Program-made: the position numbers and the translations under genes
The notes under the pieces: model-generated
What the model saw: the letters and a program-made list of their open reading frames with translations, nothing else
Database searches by the model: none
What the model was told of the DNA's origin: nothing
Source of the DNA: Magnetococcales bacterium
GTDB lineage: Bacteria; Pseudomonadota; Magnetococcia; Magnetococcales; Magnetaquicoccaceae
NCBI GenBank assembly: GCA_011089965.1
Contig: JAANAU010000013.1
Coordinates: forward strand, 27,237-91,236
DNA length: 64,000 bases
Reading direction: 5' to 3'
Shown here: positions 18,978 to 27,774 of the stretch, one piece after another
Numbering within the stretch: the first letter of the stretch is position 1
How the letters are laid out: each line of letters starts with the position of its first letter

Positions 18978-21050
18978 TCAGGAAAGCGTCACTGTTCCAA
19001 GCGAGTGTACCGGAATGTTCGTGGGAATTTCGTTTTGCGACAGCACCGCCAGATGCGGCAAGGTGGACTCCGATGCCTGTTTGAAGAACGGACGCGCCCG
19101 CGCCCCGGTGATGATCACCGGCTGCTGCACCTGCGAGGCCACCCGATCCACAGACTCCCGGATGCGCGTCAACAACAGGCTGGCAGCACGGGGTGCCAAT
19201 GACAGATAGGAACCATACTCGCCATCCACAATCGCCTCATTGACCAGATTCTCGGCATCCGCTCCCAGAATCAACGCCATCAAACGGCCTTCATCATCGA
19301 GATACCGGGTGACCAGAGAACGCGCCAAGGCCTGACGGGTCAACTCCACCAGTTGCGACGGCTGTTTGACCACCCGGGCATAATCGGAAATGGTCTCTAA
19401 AATCGTGCTCATGTCGCGCACCGAAACCCGTTCGCGCAACAGCCCCTGCAACACCTTCTGCAAGGTTCCCAAAGTGATGATATGCGGAATCAACTCCTCG
19501 ACCAACTTGGGTTGGGTTTTGGCCGTCAAATCAAGCAGATTCTGGACCTCTTGGCGATTCAGCATCTCATGGGCATGGGTATGGACCAACTCCGTGATAT
19601 GGGTGGCCAGCACCGTAGCAGGATCAACCACCGTATAGCCCATCATTTCCGCCCGCTCGCGATCATTGGCGGCAATCCACAAGGCTGGCAGTCCAAAAGC
19701 CGGTTCCACAGTCGGGATCCCATCGATCCGTCCGGTCACCGCCCCTCCTTCCATGGCCAGATATTGCGACGGTTTCAACTCTCCGCGTCCCACTTCCACG
19801 CCACGAATCATGAAGGCATACTCCCCGGGCCGGAACTGGAGATTATCCTTGATATGAATCGGCGGCACCACAAAGCCCATATCCGAGGCAAACTGCTTGC
19901 GAATCGCCCGGATCTTTTCCAACAGCGTCCCTTGTTGACTCTCATCCACCAGAGAGATCAGGCCATACCCCACATCCAGACGCAGCAGATCCAGAGCCAG
20001 ATAATTCTCAATCGGCTCTTCCACCATGGCCTCGCTCTGGGCACGGATGGTCTCTTTGCGGGCGGTCATCAATTCCGCCTTTTCCAACCGCTTGAAGAGG
20101 AAGTAGGACCAACCACCCAACAACATGGCCAGAATGGCAAATGGAACCGTCGGCATGCCAGGCAGCAATGCAAAGAGACCAAGCACAGCCGCACTCAACA
20201 GAATCACGCGGGGTTGGGCCGTGAGTTGACCACCAACATGCTCACCGAGATTCTCATCCGATGAGGCGCGTGTGACCAGAAAACCTGCTGCCGTGGAGAT
20301 GACCAGAGCCGGGATCTGGGCAACCAGACCATCACCTACGGTCAGGATGGTATAAATATTGGCCGAATCGGCAGCCGACAGGCCATGCTGCCCGACACCA
20401 ATGATGAAACCACCGATAATATTGATGAAGGTGATGATGATGCCGGCAATGGCATCTCCGCGCACAAATTTCGAAGCACCGTCCATGGCCCCGAAGAACT
20501 CGGACTCTTGTTCGATCTCGCGCCGCCGGGTCTTGGCCTCGCCTTCGGAGATCAACCCCGAATTGAGATCCGCATCAATGGCCATCTGTTTGCCGGGCAT
20601 TTTGTCCAAGGTGAAGCGGGCCGCCACTTCGGCGATACGTCCCGCACCTTTGGTGATGACCACAAAGTTGATGATCACCAGAATGCCGAAGATGATCATA
20701 CCGACAACCGGATTGCCCCCCACCACAAACTGACCAAACGACCGGATCACCTCACCCGCCGCCCCTTCGCCCTCTGCGCCATGGAGCAGAATCAGACGGG
20801 TGGTGGCGATATTCAGCGCCAACCGGAACATGGTCGTGATGAGCAGGATGCTGGGAAACGAAGAGAAATCCAATGGCCGATGCACATACACCGTTGTCAG
20901 AAGGATGACGATCCCGAGCGATATATTGACGGACAATAATATATCCAATATCCAGGATGGCACAGGGATGATCATCACCGCCAACACCACGATGATGCCC
21001 GCAGCCATGACGATATCGTTGAAACCCTTGAATCGATTTAAGAATGACAT
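18978..21050 (-). CDS. flhA: Flagellar type III export gate protein FlhA
   Basis: A 690-aa inner-membrane protein of the flagellar export apparatus. Residues 1-~330 carry about eight membrane helices and the conserved cytoplasmic loop (MPGKQMAIDADLNSGLISEGEAKTRRREI in segments, FHIPEP family signature), then a soluble C-terminal domain that forms the docking ring for substrate-chaperone complexes. Length matches the family (about 690-700). ATG at 21050 is preceded by GAGGA at 6 nt and begins MSFLNRFKGFNDIV; the 25-residue extension to 21125 is rejected. It is the first gene of the operon flhA-flhF-flhG-fliA-DUF2802-fliK-like. Export genes such as fliPQR are not in the window. Confidence 0.97.
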   Translation of the reverse strand: MSFLNRFKGFNDIVMAAGIIVVLAVMIIPVPSWILDILLSVNISLGIVILLTTVYVHRPLDFSSFPSILLITTMFRLALNIATTRLILLHGAEGEGAAGEVIRSFGQFVVGGNPVVGMIIFGILVIINFVVITKGAGRIAEVAARFTLDKMPGKQMAIDADLNSGLISEGEAKTRRREIEQESEFFGAMDGASKFVRGDAIAGIIITFINIIGGFIIGVGQHGLSAADSANIYTILTVGDGLVAQIPALVISTAAGFLVTRASSDENLGEHVGGQLTAQPRVILLSAAVLGLFALLPGMPTVPFAILAMLLGGWSYFLFKRLEKAELMTARKETIRAQSEAMVEEPIENYLALDLLRLDVGYGLISLVDESQQGTLLEKIRAIRKQFASDMGFVVPPIHIKDNLQFRPGEYAFMIRGVEVGRGELKPSQYLAMEGGAVTGRIDGIPTVEPAFGLPALWIAANDRERAEMMGYTVVDPATVLATHITELVHTHAHEMLNRQEVQNLLDLTAKTQPKLVEELIPHIITLGTLQKVLQGLLRERVSVRDMSTILETISDYARVVKQPSQLVELTRQALARSLVTRYLDDEGRLMALILGADAENLVNEAIVDGEYGSYLSLAPRAASLLLTRIRESVDRVASQVQQPVIITGARARPFFKQASESTLPHLAVLSQNEIPTNIPVHSLGTVTLS

Positions 21051-21174
21051 GATATTCCTCGCTCCCAAGTCTCCGCGATGACCCGACGGGGCCAGACCGG
21101 AAAATCCCTGCAAACCTGGAAGCAACTTCCATGCCTATTACTAAAGCATCCCTGAACCACCCAACCGTCCAACC

Positions 21175-22500
21175 TTACGCCAGATGAACGCTGACCAGGA
21201 AACCGCCCAACTCCGAAGAACGCCCCAGGGTGATCTCCCCTTCATAAAAGGTGACGATATCCCGGGCAATGATCAATCCCATGCCTGTGCCGATGCGACT
21301 CTCATCCAGACGTTTTCCGCTCCACTGCCGCAGTATCGCCAGTTGGTTCTCATCCACCCCGGGACCGTCATCTTCAATGGTCAACCAGAAACCACCCTCG
21401 TTCCCTGCCGACAGGAGCACCCTGGAGCGCGCCCACTTGCAGGCGTTATCGGCGAGCGTACCGATCAGTTCCAAAAAATCATCCCGGTTGCCCGGACAAC
21501 GCAACGCCTCAGGAACCTGCATGACAATCTCCAACTCCTTGTCGAAATACATCAGATCCAAAGCACGCACCATGGCCGGGAGTTCCTCCCCCAGACAGAA
21601 CCACTCCCCTGCTGCCGAACGACCCATCAGGGCTGCACGCCGCAGATGACGTTCGATCAGCCGTTCCATCAACCCGGTCTGCTCGGTCAACACCTCTTGA
21701 ATCGCGGGCAACTCCCGCAGCTTCGGGGATGCGGCCAGATGCAACAACACCGTTACCGGAATGCGCAAGGTATGACCCACATGGGACAAGGTACGCCGCA
21801 CCTTGCGCCCATACCGCTCCTCGGCATGCATTTGACGTTCGATCAGCGCCATCATAGGTTGCGTCTCTGCCGGTCCTTCGGGCAGACGCCGACTGCCACC
21901 CCCCTCTTGCCAACGGGCCAACTCCTGATGCAACTGCGAAAAACACTCAAACGCCTGATTGATATACCACCAGACCAGGGCCGCAATCATCAACAATAAA
22001 AGAGATGCAAATAAAAGATTAATAAAACGCCAACTGCGCAGCACGGACTTGTGCAATGCATGAGCTTGTCCAACGGCAACGATCAGTTCACCGCGTGGCA
22101 ACACAGAGGAGATCACCACCACCCACATCTCCCCACCTCCGGGTTCCTGACGTTTCCACTCCATCCGCCCACCCTGAACCAACTTCGGCAGCAGGAGCGA
22201 TTCTCCACCCAAGGAGGGAGAGAGAAAACGTCTGACCTCGGATTGGGCAGCGCGCCACTCCCATTGGCAATACAAACCCGATCCCGGTTGCTCCAGACAG
22301 GGATTGTCCGGCAGCCGATCCCCGTGCATACCACTGACCAACAGCATACGCATGTGATCTGCCTGCCGTGCGATCTCCCGCCAGCTCATGGCGTCGGCCA
22401 ACCCGTGCAACAGACGGTCGTGAACGGCAAACAGAATCAAAAAAATCGCAAACAAAAGCGCCGACAAACCAACCCGAAGTTGGCTGGCCACCGATTTCAT
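21175..22500 (-). CDS. PhoQ-like sensor histidine kinase
   Basis: A 441-aa inner-membrane sensor kinase with two membrane helices (about residues 10-28 and 155-180) flanking a periplasmic domain of ~125 residues that contains a Cys pair (PCLEQ...LYCQWEW). Cytoplasmic part: dimerisation helix with HTLRIPVTVLLHLA, where the His is the likely phosphoacceptor, N-box LADNACKWARS, and ATP-lid motifs DDGPGVDENQ and GTGMGLIIARDIV. The DNACK N-box and HxLR-P box are close to PhoQ/QseC-type kinases. ATG overlaps the regulator's stop in ATGA, so the pair is translationally coupled. The stimulus is unknown; the neighbouring cation transporter genes make ionic stress a plausible guess. Confidence 0.9.
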   Translation of the reverse strand: MKSVASQLRVGLSALLFAIFLILFAVHDRLLHGLADAMSWREIARQADHMRMLLVSGMHGDRLPDNPCLEQPGSGLYCQWEWRAAQSEVRRFLSPSLGGESLLLPKLVQGGRMEWKRQEPGGGEMWVVVISSVLPRGELIVAVGQAHALHKSVLRSWRFINLLFASLLLLMIAALVWWYINQAFECFSQLHQELARWQEGGGSRRLPEGPAETQPMMALIERQMHAEERYGRKVRRTLSHVGHTLRIPVTVLLHLAASPKLRELPAIQEVLTEQTGLMERLIERHLRRAALMGRSAAGEWFCLGEELPAMVRALDLMYFDKELEIVMQVPEALRCPGNRDDFLELIGTLADNACKWARSRVLLSAGNEGGFWLTIEDDGPGVDENQLAILRQWSGKRLDESRIGTGMGLIIARDIVTFYEGEITLGRSSELGGFLVSVHLA

Positions 22501-23174
22501 GGGCCAGGCTCCGGTACGTGCAACTGATAGCCTTGCCCCCGAAGCGTACGAATCCACTCCTCTCCGATCTTCTTGCGCAAACGCATCACGTGGGTCTCAA
22601 TAATGGCCAGATCCGGCTCGGCATCTTCGGCATACAGATGCATGTACAAGGTCTCTTTGGAAAGAACCTGCTGTTGATGCAATAAAAGACAGCGCAGCAA
22701 CTTGAACTCCATGGCCGACAGCGAAATGGTCTGATCCGGTCCCAAAAAAACCTGACGACGGGATTCATCGAGAGTCAACGGACCGACATGCAAATGGCCT
22801 TGTTGGGTTTTGGTATGGCTGCGACGCAGCAGAGCACGCAGACGACTGGTCAACTCCTCCAGGTGGAAGGGTTTTCCCAGATAATCATCGGCCCCGGCAT
22901 CGATCCCTGCAACACGCTCTTTCCAGGAGTTGCGCGCCGTCAGGATGATGACGGGCAAGGGGTTGCGGGCACGCCGCCAGTTGGCCAGGATCTGCAATCC
23001 CGAATATCCCGGCAGTCCCAGATCCAGGATGGCCAGGGCATACAGGGGATCATACCCCAACGCTTCGCCACTGGCTCCATCCTGCACCACATCGACGACA
23101 AACCCTTCACCCGTCAGATGCTGACGGATCGTTGCGCACAGTTGCGGATTGTCTTCGATCAGCAGCACACGCAT
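22497..23174 (-). CDS. OmpR/PhoP-family response regulator
   Basis: A 225-aa DNA-binding response regulator. Receiver domain starts MRVLLIEDNPQL, with the phosphoacceptor Asp in LAILDLGLPGYSG, the Thr in VIILTARNS and the Lys in DDYLGKPFHLEEL. The C-terminal winged helix (about 125-220) has the OmpR-type LSAMEFKLLRCLLL and THVMRLRKKIG segments. Its closest layout is PhoP/QseB. ATG at 23174 begins exactly at the receiver; the P-II-like gene stops 11 nt upstream, so it is probably read through from the DUF1538 operon. Predicted targets may include that operon, but no repeat pair could be identified with confidence. Confidence 0.92.
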   Translation of the reverse strand: MRVLLIEDNPQLCATIRQHLTGEGFVVDVVQDGASGEALGYDPLYALAILDLGLPGYSGLQILANWRRARNPLPVIILTARNSWKERVAGIDAGADDYLGKPFHLEELTSRLRALLRRSHTKTQQGHLHVGPLTLDESRRQVFLGPDQTISLSAMEFKLLRCLLLHQQQVLSKETLYMHLYAEDAEPDLAIIETHVMRLRKKIGEEWIRTLRGQGYQLHVPEPGP

Positions 23175-23184
23175 CGGAAAGGTC

Positions 23185-23556
23185 TCATTTGGAGGAGGTC
23201 TGTTTCTCCATGACACTGGGATGTCGAGCAATCCGCTGGAAATGGGCCAACTGCGGTTCGATCCCCACAGCCCGAATCACCGGCAGGTTCATGGCAATCC
23301 CTGTGCCATGGCGATCCAATTGTCCGGTCTGATGGATGACATCCAGGATATGGTCTGCCAAACCGGCCTCCAGAAAAAAAACGATCACGTCGGTTTGCAT
23401 GTTGAGATCCAGACCAAAAAAGGTCTTGGCCTCGTGGATACCGGTGCCCTGCGCGGGAATCACCGTAGAGCCGGTCGCCCCGGCAGCCTTGGCCGCACGA
23501 ATGATGCGATCCGTCAGTTCTGTCTTCACCATGCAGAGGACCAGATTGAATTCCAT
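23185..23556 (-). CDS. P-II-like regulatory protein linked to DUF1538 transporters
   Basis: A 123-aa ferredoxin-like-fold protein of the P-II superfamily. Typical strands and loops are visible: LVLCMVKTEL at the N terminus, the ATP-binding-loop-like region GSTVIPAQGTGIHEAKTFFGL, and the C-terminal GTGIAMNLPVIRAVG strand. It lacks the conserved uridylylation Tyr environment of GlnB/GlnK, so it is a divergent P-II that probably binds nucleotides and docks on a membrane partner. The obvious partner is the DUF1538 pair immediately upstream (19-nt gap). By analogy with GlnK-AmtB, it may gate the transporter. ATG at 23556 chosen at the family start; the frame extends to 23628 without similarity. 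Confidence 0.8.
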   Translation of the reverse strand: MEFNLVLCMVKTELTDRIIRAAKAAGATGSTVIPAQGTGIHEAKTFFGLDLNMQTDVIVFFLEAGLADHILDVIHQTGQLDRHGTGIAMNLPVIRAVGIEPQLAHFQRIARHPSVMEKQTSSK

Positions 23557-23575
23557 GGAACGATTCTCCCGCATC

Positions 23576-24358
23576 CTATGAGTGATCTCTTTGTTGTCTC
23601 TGTTGCTGCCAGGTGGCCAGTTGGGCATATCCCATCACGGTCATCATGGGAAAGAGACTGGCGAACGCAATCAAACCAAATCCGTCAATCGCCGGATTGC
23701 GACCCGGCACTGTGGACGACAATCCAATCCCCAGGGCCGTGACCAACGGCACCGTAACCGTGGAGGTAGTGACACCACCGGAGTCATACGCCAAAGAAAT
23801 AATAAATTTTGGGGCAAACCAGGTCTGAATCACGACGAAAACATACCCCACGACAATATACATGGCCAGCGAGGTGCCGGTCACGATACGAAAACAGCCC
23901 AAAGCAATACCGATGGCCACACCAATGGCCACAGCCACCCGCAACGGCAATTCCTGAATGGTTCCCCGTGAAACCTGATGGGCCTTGTAGGCTACGGCAA
24001 TCAAGGCCGGTTCAGCGATGGTCGTGGCAAATCCGATCAGGGCACCAAACAGATACAGCCAACCATAAGCGCTCCAGTCACTGCCCGGCGGCACCTCTTT
24101 GGAACCGAACAGAAACTCCGGTGCCGAAAGCTGGGTGGCCATCAGCTTGCCAATGGGAAAAAGCGCCTTCTCCAGCCCAACCAGAAACAGGGTGATGCCG
24201 ATCAACACAAACAACACCCCCAAGGCCAACCGTTTGGGATGGGGCAACGCATGACGCAAAACGAACAACTGGAAAAAGACGATCAACACCACAATGGGTG
24301 CAATGTCGATGATGGTATCCAGAAAGGTGTCCTGCATCAATTCCAGAGTTTTGTCCAT
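23576..24358 (-). CDS. DUF1538 membrane protein (UmpB-like antiporter subunit)
   Basis: A 260-aa integral membrane protein of the DUF1538 family, with about six to seven hydrophobic helices. Family-typical segments shared with the adjacent gene are GFATTIAEPALIAVA, IISLAYDSGGVTTSTVTVPLVTALGIGL and NPAIDGFGLIAFASLFPMM. From memory, paired DUF1538 proteins UmpA and UmpB of Halomonas were reported as a two-component Na+(Li+,K+)/H+ antiporter; assignment of this one as the UmpB-equivalent is arbitrary. ATG at 24358 has AGGGG at 7 nt; it starts 9 nt after the partner's stop, so both subunits are made from one mRNA. Confidence 0.85.
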   Translation of the reverse strand: MDKTLELMQDTFLDTIIDIAPIVVLIVFFQLFVLRHALPHPKRLALGVLFVLIGITLFLVGLEKALFPIGKLMATQLSAPEFLFGSKEVPPGSDWSAYGWLYLFGALIGFATTIAEPALIAVAYKAHQVSRGTIQELPLRVAVAIGVAIGIALGCFRIVTGTSLAMYIVVGYVFVVIQTWFAPKFIISLAYDSGGVTTSTVTVPLVTALGIGLSSTVPGRNPAIDGFGLIAFASLFPMMTVMGYAQLATWQQQRQQRDHS

Positions 24359-24367
24359 ACCCAACCC

Positions 24368-25117
24368 CTATTTGATCCCAAAAACCATGACCCCGTATGC
24401 CATTACAAAAATCATGGGCGTCAGTGAGGCGAATGCAATCAGGCCAAAGCCATCGATCATCGGGTTGCGTCCCCGAATCGAGCTGGCCAGACCGATCCCC
24501 AAGGCGGTCACCAGAGGAACGGTAATGGTCGAGGTGGTGATCCCTCCAGAGTCATAAGCAATGCCAATGATCTCCCTTGGCGCCATCAAGGTCTCCATCA
24601 TCACAACCACATAGCCACCGATGATCAGGTATTGGACCGGCCACCCCTTGATGATGCGCAAGGCACCCATGGCAATGGCAAATCCCACCGACAGTGCCAC
24701 CGAAATGCGCATGCCAAAGGCATACTCTTCCATGCCCTTTTCTCCCCCCGGGGGGAGAAGACCGGCCCCACTGGCCACGCGCGCAGCCTCATCGGCCACG
24801 GCAATCAAAGCCGGTTCGGCCACGGTGGTCGAAAAACCCAGACCGAACGAAAAAGTCAACAACCAGAAGAGGCTGTTCCTCTTGGCAAAGTTGTACGCCA
24901 TGGACTCGCCAATCGGGAACAGTCCGATCTTCAATCCCTCGACAAACAGCGCCAGCCCGATCAACACCAGGACAGCTCCAACCAGAATCTCCTGCACATC
25001 GGGTATGGGTTGACCGATGACCGCGTATTGAAACACGGCCACCACGACAATCACCGGCAGGAAGTCCCGTCCCGCCTCCTTCAGCCGTTCCAAAAACCAA
25101 CAGATCACCGTGACCAT
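24368..25117 (-). CDS. DUF1538 membrane protein (UmpA-like antiporter subunit)
   Basis: A 249-aa integral membrane protein, paralogous to the next gene: both share the motifs AEPALIAVA, IAYDSGGITTSTITVPLVTALGIGL and GRNPMIDGFGLIAFASL in the same order. The two-gene paralogous arrangement is characteristic of DUF1538 antiporter pairs. The repeated S/T-rich, Gly-rich DSGGxTTST loop in a membrane protein is a likely ion-binding element (inference). I chose ATG 25117, which has GGAGAG at 6 nt; ATG 25123 and GTG 25147 are also in frame. It lies 62 nt downstream of the DUF3124 gene. Confidence 0.83.
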   Translation of the reverse strand: MVTVICWFLERLKEAGRDFLPVIVVVAVFQYAVIGQPIPDVQEILVGAVLVLIGLALFVEGLKIGLFPIGESMAYNFAKRNSLFWLLTFSFGLGFSTTVAEPALIAVADEAARVASGAGLLPPGGEKGMEEYAFGMRISVALSVGFAIAMGALRIIKGWPVQYLIIGGYVVVMMETLMAPREIIGIAYDSGGITTSTITVPLVTALGIGLASSIRGRNPMIDGFGLIAFASLTPMIFVMAYGVMVFGIK

Positions 25118-25179
25118 GCACATCTCTCCGTAAACAAGCGGACGCACTCAACTCAGAATGAATCCAACGTTGAACACAA

Positions 25180-25701
25180 TCACGGACTGGTCGCCGGTTT
25201 CTGGACATGGACGACCTGTCCACGACTGGCAAACGCCTGCGCCTGCGTACCCCAATGATAGACCTGGACTGTTTCCATGATCGGCTGATTGATGGGCTGA
25301 TCGGAGTGCCACACCACCATGAAGTTGGCACCGGTGCCCCCGTGTTTTTCCCGATTCTCGACAAAAAAATCCGCCGTGGCCAAAGGTTGCAAGACAACCG
25401 GACCGGGCAGATATTGGCGCAGCAGTTGCCCGACAGAGTTATAATATTCCACGGATTTGATGATCATGGGATAGACCGGATCCGTGCTGCGCACACTCAA
25501 CATGGAGGAGAGCAACACCCGTTCCGGCTGACCCAGTTCATTGAGGTTGCCATGCAACAACGATGAGTAGACCGGCACATAAACCGTCTGTCCTGTCGAT
25601 AACGAGTACTGCTCCATGGCAGCAACCCCTGTGGCCACAAAAGGCACGAAAACGATCAAAACCCAGGCAATCCGTGCAGGAATACGGCGGAAACGGCTCA
25701 T
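25180..25701 (-). CDS. DUF3124 exported protein
   Basis: A 173-aa protein with an N-terminal signal peptide (positively charged MSRFRRIPAR then IAWVLIVFVPFVATGVAA), followed by a single DUF3124 domain: GQTVYVPVYSSLL, LSVRSTDPVYPM, VEYYNSVGQLLRQYLPGPVVL and GGTGANFMVVW are its landmarks. No Cys after the signal, so it is a soluble periplasmic protein rather than a lipoprotein. Function of DUF3124 is unknown. ATG at 25701 with AAGGAG at 9 nt; first gene of a six-gene run DUF3124-DUF1538-DUF1538-P-II-regulator-kinase. It could be the periplasmic partner or sensor for the antiporter pair (inference). Confidence 0.82.
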   Translation of the reverse strand: MSRFRRIPARIAWVLIVFVPFVATGVAAMEQYSLSTGQTVYVPVYSSLLHGNLNELGQPERVLLSSMLSVRSTDPVYPMIIKSVEYYNSVGQLLRQYLPGPVVLQPLATADFFVENREKHGGTGANFMVVWHSDQPINQPIMETVQVYHWGTQAQAFASRGQVVHVQKPATSP

Positions 25702-25960
25702 TGGACGACTCCTTCACTCCTCGTTTGGAAAATGGAATCCGGCTGTCTGTTCTTCGGTGGTTCGCCCTCAGTGTAGCCTGCCTGCCTGACATTTCCCTGA
25801 CAACCCGGTCAAAAAGCCCAACCAGACATTTTTTTCTTCCTCCACCCTCAAGAAAGTCAGGCTGCTGCAATCCGATCCCCCTTCCCTTGCAGACGGAAAA
25901 GTCCGTACAATGGGCCGTCCATGCCCATTCAGGCTTTGCCACGACCTTTCAAGAAATCCA

Positions 25961-27154
25961 ATGAACACGACCGAACCATCATCCGCACCCCGCTCTGTCG
26001 GGATTGTCCAAACCCAATATGTGGAGCTGTTCACAGACGACACCACGGCCTTGCATCTGGATTGCGGGGCAGCTCTGGCCCCGGTGCGGGTTGCCTACGA
26101 GACCTATGGCCAACTGAACGCTGACAAAAGCAATGCCGTGTTGATCTGTCACGCCCTCTCCGGCAATGCCCATGCTGCCGGACGCCACAGCGAGGAGGAT
26201 CGCAAATCCGGCTGGTGGGACAACTATATCGGTCCAGGCAAGCCGTTTGACACGGATCGTCTTTTCATTATATGCAGCAACAACCTTGGTGGATGCGACG
26301 GCACCACCGGTCCTTCGAGCATCCATCCGGAGACCGGACGCCCCTTTGGTTTGCAGTTTCCCATGATCACCATCGCGGACATGGCCCGGTTGCAAAAAGC
26401 GTTGATCGATCATCTCGGCATCACGCAACTGTTGGCCGTGGCAGGCGGCTCCATGGGCGGCATGATCGCATTGCAATGGGCGTTGGACTATCCGGATGCA
26501 CTCCGTTCTGCCCTCATCATCGCCTCCACGCCCCGCCTGTCGGCCCAGAACATCGCCTTCAACGCCGTGGCACGCCAGGCCATCATGGTGGACCCACACT
26601 TCAATGGCGGTGATTATTACGGAGAGGATGTACCCAGACCGGTCAACGGCCTGGCGTTGGCCCGCATGGTGGCCCACATCACCTATTTGTCAGAAAAAGG
26701 ATTGCATGAAAAGTTCGGACGCAAACTCCAGGATCGACGGGAACTCTCCTTTGGTTTTGAACGGGACTTTGCCGTGGAGAGCTATCTGCACTACCAAGGC
26801 TCCTCCTTTGTGAACCGGTTTGACGCCAACACCTACCTCTACATCACCAAGGCCATGGACTACTTCGATCCCTTCCCGGATCCGGAGACCGCTGCCAAAC
26901 GGATTCAACAGATCACGGCCCGCCTGTTGGTGATCAGTTTCGATACCGACTGGCGTTTCGACACCTCACGCTCCAAAGAACTGGTCAAACTGCTCAACTG
27001 GCATCAGAAGACCGTCACCTTTGAGCAGTTCCGCTCCAAACATGGCCACGACGCCTTTCTGATCGATGATCCGTTGTATATGGAGACCTTAAGCTCATTC
27101 CTGAAACGGCTCCATCAGGAGTTGCGTCATCCCTTAGCCCGCGTGCCCCTCTGA
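25961..27154 (+). CDS. metX: MetX: homoserine O-acyltransferase
   Basis: A 397-aa alpha/beta-hydrolase that activates homoserine for methionine synthesis. The nucleophile elbow GGSMGGM puts the catalytic Ser at residue 164; the acid and base are in FDTDWRF and SKHGHDAFLID near the C terminus. The N-terminal CHALSGNAHAAG oxyanion-hole region is intact. MetX proteins split into acetyl- and succinyl-transferases that cannot be separated reliably by eye; proteobacterial members are often succinyl-specific. The usual downstream partner metW is absent: a convergent dsrC-like gene follows after a terminator. ATG at 25961 follows a longer frame that starts in non-coding sequence at 25910. Confidence 0.93.
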   Translation: MNTTEPSSAPRSVGIVQTQYVELFTDDTTALHLDCGAALAPVRVAYETYGQLNADKSNAVLICHALSGNAHAAGRHSEEDRKSGWWDNYIGPGKPFDTDRLFIICSNNLGGCDGTTGPSSIHPETGRPFGLQFPMITIADMARLQKALIDHLGITQLLAVAGGSMGGMIALQWALDYPDALRSALIIASTPRLSAQNIAFNAVARQAIMVDPHFNGGDYYGEDVPRPVNGLALARMVAHITYLSEKGLHEKFGRKLQDRRELSFGFERDFAVESYLHYQGSSFVNRFDANTYLYITKAMDYFDPFPDPETAAKRIQQITARLLVISFDTDWRFDTSRSKELVKLLNWHQKTVTFEQFRSKHGHDAFLIDDPLYMETLSSFLKRLHQELRHPLARVPL

Positions 27155-27206
27155 TCGTGTCCAAACGGCACCAGGCCCCGACAATCATGAACGCTCAAGC
27201 CTGATC

Positions 27207-27240
27207 CCCCTGGTGCGGCTTTTGGCCACCGCACCAGGGG
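27207..27240. terminator. Bidirectional terminator between metX and dsrC-like gene
   Basis: Perfect 12-bp stem CCCCTGGTGCGG/CCGCACCAGGGG with a 10-nt loop, centred between two convergent genes and well placed to stop transcription from both sides. Confidence 0.75.
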
Positions 27241-27260
27241 TCATCCGCCTCATCCGAGCA

Positions 27261-27596
27261 TCAGTCGCAACGACACGGCATGGGCAGTCCGGCGATCTTC
27301 AGGGCCTGCATGAACGGTCCGCACGGATACAACGTATACAGATAACGGATATTGGCCCGCTCTTTTCCCAACCGCTCGCCCACCTTCTTGAGCAGATCCC
27401 GGATCATCGGCACCACGTGATTGTTGAGATGGTATTCGCGCAGAATGTCGATCACCGCCCAATGCTCCTCGGTCATCTCCAACCGCTCACGCCGGGCAAT
27501 CTCCAACCCAACCTCCGGGCACCAATCGCGAGGATTTTGCAAAAAACCATTCATACTCAATGGATAAACCTGGCCATGCACCGTCACATTCGTCAT
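27261..27596 (-). CDS. DsrC/TusE-family sulfur carrier protein
   Basis: A 111-aa small cytoplasmic sulfur-trafficking protein. The family landmarks are FLQNPRDWCPEVGLEIARRE, the MTEEHWAVIDILREYY-type helix and a C-terminal swinging arm. Both redox cysteines of true DsrC are present: CysB in LYPCGPFMQALKIAGLP and CysA as the penultimate residue; the arm ends CRCD rather than the usual TGCV, giving an extra Cys two residues earlier. Proteins with both Cys serve dissimilatory sulfite reduction or sulfur oxidation; the one-Cys TusE form acts in tRNA thiolation. No dsrAB or tus genes are nearby, so the pathway is unresolved. ATG at 27596 with AAGGAGAG at 7 nt. Confidence 0.88.
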   Translation of the reverse strand: MTNVTVHGQVYPLSMNGFLQNPRDWCPEVGLEIARRERLEMTEEHWAVIDILREYHLNNHVVPMIRDLLKKVGERLGKERANIRYLYTLYPCGPFMQALKIAGLPMPCRCD

Positions 27597-27774
27597 TGTT
27601 CGCTCTCCTTCATGCACGTGGAAGTCTGAATGCGCACCACATCCCCAACCAGAACATGTCGGAGTTGATGCACAGATTGTGCGGTGCATGATAGCAAACC
27701 CAAAAAATAAATGATAATAATATAAAAATATTATATAATCTCCACCAGTGCTGAAATGCATGATTTTAACAAAA

